From the NCBI GenBank assembly GCA_002484335.1, contig DLJQ01000018.1:177063-241062 (forward strand): a stretch of 64,000 nt of DNA. Reading direction: 5' to 3'. Origin of the DNA: Flavobacteriales bacterium UBA7612 (GTDB lineage: Bacteria > Bacteroidota > Bacteroidia > Flavobacteriales > Weeksellaceae). The notes under the pieces are model-generated. The model worked only from the letters and a program-made list of their open reading frames with translations. It had not been told where the DNA came from and did no database searches. A program made the position numbers and the translations under genes. Positions 43,418 to 51,486 of the stretch are shown here, piece by piece; positions within the stretch are counted from its first letter, which is position 1; each line of letters starts with the position of its first letter.

Positions 43418-45196
43418 ATGGACACAATTAAGGATAGACTTTCTGCTTTAAGGGATACTATGAAAAAAAATGGAATAAGTGCAACTATAATACCTGGTAC
43501 GGATCCACATGGAAGTGAGTATTTACCAAATAAATGGAAAGAGCGTCAGTGGATTTCAGGGTTCAATGGGTCAGCTGGAACAGCTGTTGTAACTTTAGAT
43601 AAAGCAGCACTATGGACAGATTCAAGATATTTTATTCAGGCTGAAGAACAATTGAAAGATACTACATTTGAATTAATGAAAATGAAGTTGCCAGAAACTC
43701 CAAGTATTAATGATTGGATAATAAATCAATTAAAAAAAGGAGAAATTGTAGGTTTAAACCCTCAGATGTTTTCTCATAATTCATTTTTAGATAGCTATAA
43801 CGATTTTAATTTTAATGAAATTAATGTAAAATCTATAGATTTAATTGATGAAGCTTGGTCTGATAGAGAAGGTTTACCAAAAAATGAAATATTTTTATTT
43901 GAAAAAAAATATGCAGGAAAATCTGCTTCAGAAAAAATAATTGAAGTAAGAAATGAAATGCAAAAAAACAAAACTAATGTATACATATTAAATTCATTAG
44001 ATGAAATTGCATGGTTATTCAATATTCGTGGAAATGATGTTAATTACAATCCATTAGCAATTTCTTATGCAGTTGTAGATAATGATAAAGCATATTTATT
44101 TATAGACGAAGAAAAAGTAAAAAAAGAAGTAAAAACAGAATTAGAAAAAGAAGGTATATACATTCTACCATATTTAGCAATATATGACTATCTAAAAGAG
44201 TTAACTAAAAACGCTCATGTTCTAATTGATGGAAATCGAATTAATCAATCTTTATTTGAAGCAGTTCCTACTGAAAGTACAATAAAGTTATGTGCTTCTC
44301 CAGCAACTTATTTGAAAGCTGTAAAAAATGAAATTGAATTAGAAGGTTTTAGAAAAGCAATGGTAAAAGACGGTGTTGCATTGACTAAATTTTTTATTTG
44401 GTTAGAGGAGAATGTTGATACTAATGAAATAAATGAAGTTACAATTGAAAAGAAATTAATTGAATTTCGTGCTCAACAAGAAAATTTTAAGGGTGCTAGC
44501 TTTGGAACCATTTGTGGATATGCGGATCATGGAGCTATAAATCACTATTCTGCAACTGAAGAATCAGCATATACAATTCGTAGAGATAATATGTTACTTA
44601 TTGATTCTGGAGCTCAATTTCTAGAAGGAACAACTGATATTACTCGTACTCTAATTTTAGGAGAACCCACTGCTCAACAAAAAATAGATTATACGCTAGT
44701 TCTTAAAGGAAATATTAATTTATCTGAAGCTATATTTCCTGTAAACACTCGTGGTTCACAAATAGATGTATTAGCTCGTAAATCATTATGGGAAAATGGA
44801 ATGAACTTTGGGCACGGAACTGGTCATGGTGTTGGTCATTATCTATGTGTGCATGAAGGTCCACAAAGTATTCGTACTGAAGAAAATTCTGTAACATTAC
44901 AACCAGGAATGATACTTTCTAACGAACCTGGATTATATAGAGACGGTAAATATGGTATTCGTATAGAAAATTTAATAATCGTTCAACCTGATGAAAAAAC
45001 TGAATTTGGAGAATTCTATAAATTTGAGGTAATTACATTATCACACATTGATAAAACATTAATTGATATTAACTTACTTACAAGAGACGAGATTAATTGG
45101 TTAAATAATTATCATCAATTAGTTTTTGATAAAATAAGTCCTTTCTTAAATGAAAAAGAAACTGCTTGGTTAAAAGAAAAATGTGAATCAATATAA
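43418..45196 (+). CDS. aminopeptidase P family protein (M24B, Xaa-Pro)
   Basis: Removes N-terminal residues that precede proline. The start at 43418 (MDTIKDRLSALRDTM) gives 592 residues; the frame is open 15 codons upstream, but that stretch does not look coding. Two creatinase-type N-terminal domains (about 1-300) precede the catalytic pita-bread domain with metal ligands Asp in LLIDSGAQFLEGTTDITRT (two), His in GTGHGVGHYLCVHEG, Glu in LSNEPGLY and Glu in GIRIENLII. The length matches the long, eukaryote-like XPNPEP form. No signal peptide: cytoplasmic. Confidence 0.93.
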   Translation: MDTIKDRLSALRDTMKKNGISATIIPGTDPHGSEYLPNKWKERQWISGFNGSAGTAVVTLDKAALWTDSRYFIQAEEQLKDTTFELMKMKLPETPSINDWIINQLKKGEIVGLNPQMFSHNSFLDSYNDFNFNEINVKSIDLIDEAWSDREGLPKNEIFLFEKKYAGKSASEKIIEVRNEMQKNKTNVYILNSLDEIAWLFNIRGNDVNYNPLAISYAVVDNDKAYLFIDEEKVKKEVKTELEKEGIYILPYLAIYDYLKELTKNAHVLIDGNRINQSLFEAVPTESTIKLCASPATYLKAVKNEIELEGFRKAMVKDGVALTKFFIWLEENVDTNEINEVTIEKKLIEFRAQQENFKGASFGTICGYADHGAINHYSATEESAYTIRRDNMLLIDSGAQFLEGTTDITRTLILGEPTAQQKIDYTLVLKGNINLSEAIFPVNTRGSQIDVLARKSLWENGMNFGHGTGHGVGHYLCVHEGPQSIRTEENSVTLQPGMILSNEPGLYRDGKYGIRIENLIIVQPDEKTEFGEFYKFEVITLSHIDKTLIDINLLTRDEINWLNNYHQLVFDKISPFLNEKETAWLKEKCESI

Positions 45197-45212
45197 ATAC
45201 AATTTCATAAAT

Positions 45213-45246
45213 AAAAAAAACTCCTATTATTTAGGAGTTTTTTTAT
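45213..45246. terminator. bidirectional terminator between aminopeptidase P and the Fur-family gene
   Basis: AAACTCCTA and TAGGAGTTT arms with A run before and T run after, between convergent genes. Confidence 0.85.
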
Positions 45247-45265
45247 TTATAACTAGTTTGTAAAA

Positions 45266-45718
45266 TTATTTCTTTTCTCTTGTCCCATAAAAATATAACG
45301 AATGATTATCTATTTTTATATCAAAAACTTCTTCAATCGTTTGTTTTATAATTTGAATACGAGGATCACAAAATTCTAATACTTCTCCTGTATCAGTTAA
45401 TATGATATGATCATGATTTTTATCAAAATAAGATTTTTCGTAATGAGCTTGTTGATCACCAAATTGATGTTTACGTACCAATTTTGCTTCCATTAATAAT
45501 TCTATTGTATTATATAATGTTGCACGACTTACTCGATATTTTTTATTTTTCATTTTGATATACAACATATCTATATCAAAATGATCATCTGTAAAATAAA
45601 TTTCCTCTAAAATAGCATAACGCTCAGGTGTTTTACGATGTCCATGTTCTTCTAAGAAATTCGTAAACACTTGTTTTACTACTTCATAATTACTAGATTT
45701 TACTGATTCGTCTGTCAT
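45266..45718 (-). CDS. Fur-family transcriptional regulator
   Basis: A 150-residue metal-responsive repressor. Winged helix: HGHRKTPERYAILEEIY and RVSRATLYNTIELLMEAKLV. The dimer/metal domain has HYEKSYFDKNHDHIILTDTG, with the His/Asp ligands of the family, and a single Cys (EFCDP). The structural-zinc CxxC pairs of many Fur/PerR/Zur proteins are missing, so the subtype cannot be set; Fur-like iron or peroxide sensing are both possible. It may control the heme operon of this window, but nothing in the sequence proves it. Confidence 0.88.
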   Translation of the reverse strand: MTDESVKSSNYEVVKQVFTNFLEEHGHRKTPERYAILEEIYFTDDHFDIDMLYIKMKNKKYRVSRATLYNTIELLMEAKLVRKHQFGDQQAHYEKSYFDKNHDHIILTDTGEVLEFCDPRIQIIKQTIEEVFDIKIDNHSLYFYGTREKK

Positions 45719-45838
45719 ATAAAAAATTTGTGTAAATATACAATATTATACTTTATTATTAAAGTAATTCATTAATGAATTATGTATTTTTTAACTTAAA
45801 ACATAATATTATTTTAAAAATATTTAATCCCAATAACC

Positions 45839-47515
45839 TTAACTCAAACCTGTAATTAATCCATTTTCATCAATATCCATTAATTCAGATGCAGGGAAAC
45901 TTGGAAGTCCAGGCATTCTCATCATATCACCTAAAATAGGAATAACAAAACCAGCTCCTGCAGCAAATTCAAATTCTCTTACAGTAATTTCAAAATCTTT
46001 CGGTCTTCCAATTTTTTTATCGTCATCGCTTAATGACTTTTGAGTTTTAGCAATACAAATAGGTAACTTATCTAATCCTAAATTATTAATTATTTTGAGT
46101 TCATTTAATGCTTTTTTACTATAATTAACACTTGAAGCTCCATAAATCTCTTTAGCTATTTTTTCAATTTTATTTTCTATAGTATCATTTATACTATATA
46201 GAGGAAGAAAATCATTTTTATATTCTTCAATTGATTTTAAAACTTCTTGAGCTAGATCTTTCATCCCTTCTCCTCCATTTGTAAATTCATCAGCAACAAC
46301 TGCAATAACATTTAATTTTTCACATCTAGATTTAACATAATTAATTTCTTCTTCTGAATCATTATAAAAATGATTGATAGCTATAATGGGTTTTAATTGA
46401 TATTTGAATGAATTTTCTATATGTTTTTCTAAATTTTCAAAGCCTTTCTTAAGAGCTTCTATATTAGAATTTTCGAATTCTCCTGATTTGGCACCTCCAT
46501 GGTATCTTAAAGCTCTGATAGTTGTAACAATAACGTAAGAATCAGGTTTTAAATCTCCATAAAAACATTTAATATTCATAAATTTTTCGGCTCCTAAATC
46601 AGCTCCAAATCCAGCCTCAGTCACAACGTAATCTGCCAAAGAAAGGCCCATTTTAGTTGCGATAATAGAATTTGTTCCTTGTGCTATATTTGCAAATGGA
46701 CCACCATGTAAAATAACAGGATTATTTTCTAAAGTTTGAACTAAATTAGGCTTAATTGCATCTTTCAATAAAATTGCCATTGCTCCTTCTGCCTTTAAAT
46801 CTCGTGCATATATAGGCTCTTTTTGAAGTGTATAACCAATAAAAATATTACTTAAACGATTTTTTAAATCATTAAAATCTTTACTTAAACATAAAATTGC
46901 CATTACTTCGGAAGCTGGAGTTATGTTAAACCCATCTTCTCTCATAATACCATTACTCTTACCTCCTACACCAATTATTATATTTCTTAAGCTACGATCA
47001 TTCATATCCATCACTCGTTTCCATACAATAGTCTTTGGGTCTATATTTAAGTTATTCTTTTTATTTTGTAAATTATTATCTATCAATGCAGATAAAAGAT
47101 TGTTTGCTTTTTCTATTGCTGCAAAATCACCTGTAAAATGAAGATTAATGTCAACCATTGGAATTACTTGAGCATAACCACCTCCTGCTGCTCCCCCTTT
47201 TATCCCAAAAACAGGTCCTAAACTTGGTTCTCTTAAAACAGCAATTGCATTTTTTCCAATTTTATTTAAACCATCATTCAAACCAACAGAAACTGTTGTT
47301 TTTCCTTCTCCAGCAGGTGTAGGATTTATAGCTGTAACTAATATTAATTTTGATTTTTTAATTTTTTGTTCATCTATATAATCCAATGGAATTTTAGCTT
47401 TATATTTTCCATAATTTTCTAAATCATCTCTACTTATATTTAATTTAGTTGCAATTTGCTCGATAGGTTTTATAGTTGCAGATTGTGCAATCTCTAAATC
47501 AGTTGGAAAACTCAT
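45839..47515 (-). CDS. fhs: formate-tetrahydrofolate ligase
   Basis: Makes 10-formyl-tetrahydrofolate from formate, THF and ATP for one-carbon metabolism. 558 residues with the P-loop-like TPAGEGKTTVSVGLNDGL (about 66-83), LREPSLGPVFGIKGGAAGGG, HFTGDFAAIEKANNL and VTEAGFGADLGAEKF. Complete, with the C-terminal AAGAGFVIPILGDMMRMPGL. Stands alone; 501 bases upstream of its start are gene-free and hold a structured repeat. I found no recognisable riboswitch for it. Confidence 0.96.
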   Translation of the reverse strand: MSFPTDLEIAQSATIKPIEQIATKLNISRDDLENYGKYKAKIPLDYIDEQKIKKSKLILVTAINPTPAGEGKTTVSVGLNDGLNKIGKNAIAVLREPSLGPVFGIKGGAAGGGYAQVIPMVDINLHFTGDFAAIEKANNLLSALIDNNLQNKKNNLNIDPKTIVWKRVMDMNDRSLRNIIIGVGGKSNGIMREDGFNITPASEVMAILCLSKDFNDLKNRLSNIFIGYTLQKEPIYARDLKAEGAMAILLKDAIKPNLVQTLENNPVILHGGPFANIAQGTNSIIATKMGLSLADYVVTEAGFGADLGAEKFMNIKCFYGDLKPDSYVIVTTIRALRYHGGAKSGEFENSNIEALKKGFENLEKHIENSFKYQLKPIIAINHFYNDSEEEINYVKSRCEKLNVIAVVADEFTNGGEGMKDLAQEVLKSIEEYKNDFLPLYSINDTIENKIEKIAKEIYGASSVNYSKKALNELKIINNLGLDKLPICIAKTQKSLSDDDKKIGRPKDFEITVREFEFAAGAGFVIPILGDMMRMPGLPSFPASELMDIDENGLITGLS

Positions 47516-47792
47516 AATTTAAAAAATTAATATTATTCTATAAAAATACTATTAAAATCCATCTTTACTATTTCATCTAAGAATGAATTTTATCATTATA
47601 AATATTGAGATTATTTTAAATTTTATATCAAGAAAAAATTAGAAGATAATATTCTATTATTCCTACTGTTTTTTTTACATCTTATTTTTAATAAATAGAA
47701 ATGGTGAATTTTAATTCAAGATAAACAAGAAGTTTAATTCACTATAATATTTGTTATCTAAATTAAACAGGTATTTTCTTTTAACAATGAAT
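47516..47792. other. gene-free AT-rich stretch upstream of fhs
   Basis: Between the fhs start and the repeat at 47793. It presumably holds the fhs promoter, but I see no exact -7 consensus. A 70-codon open frame on the minus strand (47711-47923) runs into the repeat arms and is not believable as a gene. Confidence 0.4.
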
Positions 47793-47914
47793 TTGCAATA
47801 GCGATTGAAGTGGAAATCCTTTTCTAATTGGTCATTGAGCCTCTCGAAATGCAATGACCAAATTAGAAAAGATTGAGAACGAGAAAGCGAGTCCCGAAGG
47901 GATTGCCCAAAAAC
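47793..47914 (+). repeat. structured dispersed repeat, copy 1 (GCAATAGCGATTGAAG family)
   Basis: Begins TTGCAATAGCGATTGAAGTGG and ends GTCCCGAAGGGATTGCCC. The central stem pairs 47819-47837 (CTTTTCTAATTGGTCATTG) with 47852-47871 with one bulge, around a 14-base loop. The outer GCAAT (near 47795) can pair with ATTGC (near 47903). A second copy at 61768 conserves both flanks and the stem but has a different loop. Conserved flanks and stem with a variable loop point to selected RNA or DNA structure. It may correspond to the Flavo-1 RNA motif of flavobacteria; not checked. Strand is assigned by convention. Confidence 0.75.
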
Positions 47915-48002
47915 ACTTTTCATAAAATAAAAAATAGTCCTTTGTTTTTATTATTATAAACATGAATTATTAAAAAAATTTTATCCTTTACCTTACATCA
48001 AT

Positions 48003-48010
48003 TAACTTTG
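48003..48010 (+). promoter_or_regulatory. putative uvrD/pcrA promoter, -7 element TAACTTTG
   Basis: TAACTTTG ends 6 bases before the ATG at 48017, so transcription should start about 2 bases before or at the start codon. It overlaps a TTG at 48008, which is therefore not the start. Confidence 0.5.
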
Positions 48011-48016
48011 CATACA

Positions 48017-50359
48017 ATGGAAGAAAATTATTTAGAGAAGTTGAATGAACCACAGCGCTTAGCTGTTGAAGCAACTGAAGGGCCAGTAATGGTAATTGCA
48101 GGTGCTGGTTCTGGAAAAACGAGAGTATTAACATATCGTATTGCACATCTACTTAATAAAGGAGTGGATGCTTTTAATATTTTATCCCTAACCTTTACTA
48201 ACAAAGCTGCACGTGAAATGAAAGAACGTATAGGACAAGTTGTTGGTGAAGGAAATGCTAAATCTCTTTGGATGGGAACTTTTCACTCTGTTTTTGCAAG
48301 AATTTTACGTGTTGAAGCTCCTTTATTAGGCTATCCATCTGATTTTACAATTTACGATCAACAAGATGCTATTTCTGTAATGACTAAAATCATTAAGGAA
48401 ATGAATTTAGATAAAGATATATATAAAGCAAAGCAAGTTTTAGGAAGAATCTCTCAGTTCAAAAATAATTTAATTACCGTAAAAGCTTATCATAATAATC
48501 AATCGCTTATTGAAGCTGATAATGAAGCTATGCGACCTAGAATGGGTGATATTTATAGAGCTTATGTAGATCGTTGTTTTAAATCTGGAGCAATGGATTT
48601 TGATGATTTATTATTAAGAACCAATGAAATATTAACGCGTTTTCCTGAAGTATTAGCAAAATACCAAGAACGATTTAAGTATATTATGGTTGATGAGTAC
48701 CAAGATACCAATCACTCACAATATTTAATTGTGAAAGCATTGGCTTCTAGGTATGAAAACCTTTGTGTTGTTGGAGATGATGCACAATCTATTTATGCTT
48801 TTCGTGGAGCGAATATCCGTAATATTCTATCTTTTAAACAAGATTATCCTGATGCAAAATTATATCCATTAGAACAAAATTATCGTTCTACACAAATGAT
48901 TGTTGAGGCTGCTAATCAGATTATAAAACAAAATCAAGATCAATTAGAAAAAAATGTTTGGACTGCAAATGAATCTGGAGAAAAAATAGCTGTTTATCGT
49001 GGTCTTTCTGATGCTGATGAAGCACGATATATTGCTTCTCAAATTTGGGAAAGACAAATTAATGAACATTTACAACCAAAAGATTTTGCTATCTTATATA
49101 GAACAAATGCTCAATCTCGTGCTTTAGAAGAAGCTCTAAGAAAAAGAGGTATACAATACCGTGTCTTTGGAGGAACTTCTTTTTACCAAAGAAAAGAGAT
49201 AAAAGATATGGTTGCTTATATGCGTTTATTAATCAATCAGAATGATGAAGAAGCATTATTGCGTACCATTAATTATCCTGCGAGAGGAATTGGACAAACT
49301 ACGATTACAAAATTATTAGTTGCTGCAGATCAACAACAAATAAGTTTATTCCAATTGATAGAAAATATTTCTATGTATGCTCCTTTAATTGGTATAAATG
49401 CTGGAACATCAAATAAATTGAATGATTTTGCTTTGATGATAAAACGTTTCCAAGTTATGTTAAAATCTCATGATGTTTATGAGGTTACAATGGAAATGGC
49501 AAAAACTACTCAATTAATTAATGCTTTAAAAGAAGATTCTACTCCAGAAGGTGTTTCTCGTTTAGAGAATGTACAAGAGTTATTAAACTCTATACAAGGT
49601 TATGTAGAAGAACAACGACAATTGGAAGATGGCGATGCTTCTCTTGGTGGTTTTCTTGAAAACATTGCTTTAGCAACTGATGCTGATAACGAAGAAGAAG
49701 ATGATAATAAAGTAAATCTTATGACTGTTCACCTTGCAAAAGGTTTAGAATTTCCTGTTGTATTTATTGCTGGTTTAGAAGAGAATTTATTCCCTTCTAT
49801 GATGAGTGTAAATACTAGAGCTGAGTTAGAAGAAGAACGTCGCCTTTTTTATGTTGCCCTTACACGTGCAGAAAAAATTGCCTATATGACTTATTCTGTA
49901 TCTCGTTTTCGTTGGGGTAAAATTATTGATTGTGAACCTTCTCGATTTTTAGAAGAAATTGATGATGAATTTCTTGATTGGAAAAACCTTAACATTCCTG
50001 TTAGAAATAGCAACAATAGTGGGTTATCTGCTGATATTTTTGGAGATGAACCAAATATACAAAATTACAAACCTAGAGAAAAGTCTGTCGCTAGAACAAA
50101 ACCAAATCAACAACCAAAAATAAATGTTCAGCCAAGACCAAATTTCAAACCAGTAAACCAAACAAAAACAACTTCTAGTTCTACTGAAAATGCTTTAGGA
50201 TTAAAAATAGGTCAGGTTGTTGTTCATGATAGATTTGGACGAGGTGTAGTTAAAGATTTACAAGGTGAACCAAATGATATGAAGGCTATTATATTCTTTG
50301 ATAATGCTGGAGAAAAGAAACTGTTATTGAATTTTGCAAAACTTAAAATAATTAGATAA
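48017..50359 (+). CDS. pcrA: UvrD/PcrA-type DNA helicase (superfamily 1A)
   Basis: An ATP-driven 3'-5' helicase for nucleotide excision repair, replication restart and removal of RNA polymerase or RecA from DNA. 780 residues from ATG 48017: Q motif (LNEPQRLAVEATEGPVMVI), Walker A GAGSGKTR (29-36), TFTNKAAREMKERI, Walker B DEYQDTNHSQY, GDDAQSIYAFRGA, LEQNYRST, VNLMTVHLAKGLEFPVVF and FYVALTRAEK. A Pro/Asn/Gln-rich linker leads to a C-terminal Tudor-like domain (LKIGQVVVHDRFGRGVVKDL), as in PcrA. The choice between UvrD and PcrA names is conventional. Confidence 0.95.
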   Translation: MEENYLEKLNEPQRLAVEATEGPVMVIAGAGSGKTRVLTYRIAHLLNKGVDAFNILSLTFTNKAAREMKERIGQVVGEGNAKSLWMGTFHSVFARILRVEAPLLGYPSDFTIYDQQDAISVMTKIIKEMNLDKDIYKAKQVLGRISQFKNNLITVKAYHNNQSLIEADNEAMRPRMGDIYRAYVDRCFKSGAMDFDDLLLRTNEILTRFPEVLAKYQERFKYIMVDEYQDTNHSQYLIVKALASRYENLCVVGDDAQSIYAFRGANIRNILSFKQDYPDAKLYPLEQNYRSTQMIVEAANQIIKQNQDQLEKNVWTANESGEKIAVYRGLSDADEARYIASQIWERQINEHLQPKDFAILYRTNAQSRALEEALRKRGIQYRVFGGTSFYQRKEIKDMVAYMRLLINQNDEEALLRTINYPARGIGQTTITKLLVAADQQQISLFQLIENISMYAPLIGINAGTSNKLNDFALMIKRFQVMLKSHDVYEVTMEMAKTTQLINALKEDSTPEGVSRLENVQELLNSIQGYVEEQRQLEDGDASLGGFLENIALATDADNEEEDDNKVNLMTVHLAKGLEFPVVFIAGLEENLFPSMMSVNTRAELEEERRLFYVALTRAEKIAYMTYSVSRFRWGKIIDCEPSRFLEEIDDEFLDWKNLNIPVRNSNNSGLSADIFGDEPNIQNYKPREKSVARTKPNQQPKINVQPRPNFKPVNQTKTTSSSTENALGLKIGQVVVHDRFGRGVVKDLQGEPNDMKAIIFFDNAGEKKLLLNFAKLKIIR

Positions 50360-50423
50360 GTTACTTTTATATATTTATAAATCTATACAAAATTTACTAA
50401 ATAAATTTGAATGTATCTTAAAT

Positions 50424-50460
50424 AAAAAATGTCAGTGAATATTCACTGACATTTTTTTTG
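50424..50460 (+). terminator. terminator after uvrD/pcrA
   Basis: Perfect palindrome around ATGTCAGTGAATATTCACTG, preceded by A and followed by eight T. Confidence 0.88.
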
Positions 50461-50473
50461 GGAAAAAAGAATA

Positions 50474-50507
50474 TAAAAAAGCTGCCTCATAAGAAGCAGC
50501 TTTAATT
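50474..50507 (-). terminator. terminator after the cupin gene
   Basis: AAAGCTGC and GCAGCTTT arms, 14 bases past the cupin stop codon; T-rich on the minus strand. Confidence 0.75.
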
Positions 50508-50520
50508 GGTATAAAAAAAA

Positions 50521-51021
50521 TTATTTATTAGGAACAAAGAAATCTTCTTTACCATCCACGATAGGTACATATAATCTTACCCATTCGTTGTCATCTTCAT
50601 CTTCCATTTCCCAACTATGTCCTTTACCAGTAGTATCTTCAGCTAATAAAACTGTACCCGGTTTTACAATAAATGTAGATCCATCAGTTACTTTAAATTT
50701 GATACGTCCTTTTAATGTAATTACGTATTGTCTTCTCGGAGCTTTATGAGTATCTTTCTCCCAATCTTCTACAGAATTACTGAACCAAAGATTAGCTGTA
50801 TTTAAATGTTGTAATGTTTTGATTGTTCCAACTTCATAAGATGATGAACCATCAGCTTTACTTACTAAACGAATAGCACGAATTGAACCTTCTTCTTTAT
50901 CTGCGTTTGCATTTTCTGTTTGAGCAACTTTTTTAATTGGATCCACGTGATCATTTGCTTTTGCATTGAATGAAGCTACCATAACAATAGCAACCATTGC
51001 ACTTTGTACGAATTTTTTCAT
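50521..51021 (-). CDS. exported cupin-domain protein
   Basis: A 166-residue protein with a signal peptide (MKKFVQSAMVAIVMVASFNAKA), so periplasmic or secreted. The rest is a single cupin barrel: APRRQYVITLKGRIKFKVTD, GSTFIVKPGTVLLAEDTTGKGHSW. The usual His-x-His pair of the first cupin motif is replaced (RRQYVI), so metal binding is doubtful; the Glu/His of the second motif (LAEDTTGKGHSWE) is partly kept. Third gene after porin and Dabb, with a gap of 33 bases. It could bind or modify a small molecule brought in by the porin; function unknown. Confidence 0.82.
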   Translation of the reverse strand: MKKFVQSAMVAIVMVASFNAKANDHVDPIKKVAQTENANADKEEGSIRAIRLVSKADGSSSYEVGTIKTLQHLNTANLWFSNSVEDWEKDTHKAPRRQYVITLKGRIKFKVTDGSTFIVKPGTVLLAEDTTGKGHSWEMEDEDDNEWVRLYVPIVDGKEDFFVPNK

Positions 51022-51054
51022 TTTGAATGAATTATAAATATTGTTTAATATTTT

Positions 51055-51474
51055 TTATTGATTATAAACGGTATCTTGTACCAACATTTTCTCAAAATAT
51101 GGTTTATATTTTGCTACCAAAGCTAAATGAGCTGGTAATTGACCATATTTTTCTAATTCTTCTAAAGAATCAAACTCCATTGAAGCATTGTAAGTATATG
51201 TTTTATCTAAAACACTTCTTGGTGTTGAATCTGCTGGAGTACCATATCTTAAATTTTTTTGATAAGGTAATTGTTTTAACCCCTCAAAGAAATTTGTAAA
51301 TTCAGCTACTTGCTCTTTTGATAAATCTGGTTTTAACCAAAAAACTAAATAATGAAAATAAACTGGTTTATCTTTATGATTATGCTTTTTAGACTGTCCA
51401 AATACAGCACTTGAACATAAAAGAGTCATTAATCCTACTAAAGCTAAGCTTCTTAATTTTTTAGTTGTTGTCAT
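51055..51474 (-). CDS. exported Dabb-domain (stress-responsive A/B barrel) protein
   Basis: A 139-residue protein with a signal peptide (MTTTKKLRSLALVGLMTLLCSSAVFGQ) and one dimeric alpha/beta barrel: YFHYLVFWLKPDLSKEQVAE, NFFEGLKQLPYQKNLRYG, NASMEFDSLEELEKYGQLP. Dabb proteins include olivetolic acid cyclase and hydroxylaminobenzene or flavonoid-related enzymes, and many of unknown role; most are cytoplasmic, so an exported one is notable. It lies 12 bases downstream of the porin gene, in one operon with it and with the cupin. Confidence 0.85.
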   Translation of the reverse strand: MTTTKKLRSLALVGLMTLLCSSAVFGQSKKHNHKDKPVYFHYLVFWLKPDLSKEQVAEFTNFFEGLKQLPYQKNLRYGTPADSTPRSVLDKTYTYNASMEFDSLEELEKYGQLPAHLALVAKYKPYFEKMLVQDTVYNQ

Positions 51475-51486
51475 AATAATTTGTTT

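Noticed and set aside
47793..47914. CRISPR or tRNA interpretation of the repeat with hairpin
   Set aside because: There is no direct-repeat/spacer periodicity, no cas gene, and no tRNA T-loop or acceptor pattern; only two copies 14 kb apart.
47711..47923. A 70-codon open frame on the minus strand across repeat copy 1
   Set aside because: Its coding part runs through the inverted arms of the repeat, so it is an artefact of the repeat.
48008..48016. TTG start for uvrD/pcrA
   Set aside because: The TTG is part of a -7 promoter box; ATG 48017 gives the normal helicase N-terminus.
51027..51299. A 90-codon open frame antisense to the Dabb gene
   Set aside because: The Dabb gene on the other strand has a signal peptide, a domain match and operon context; the antisense frame has none.
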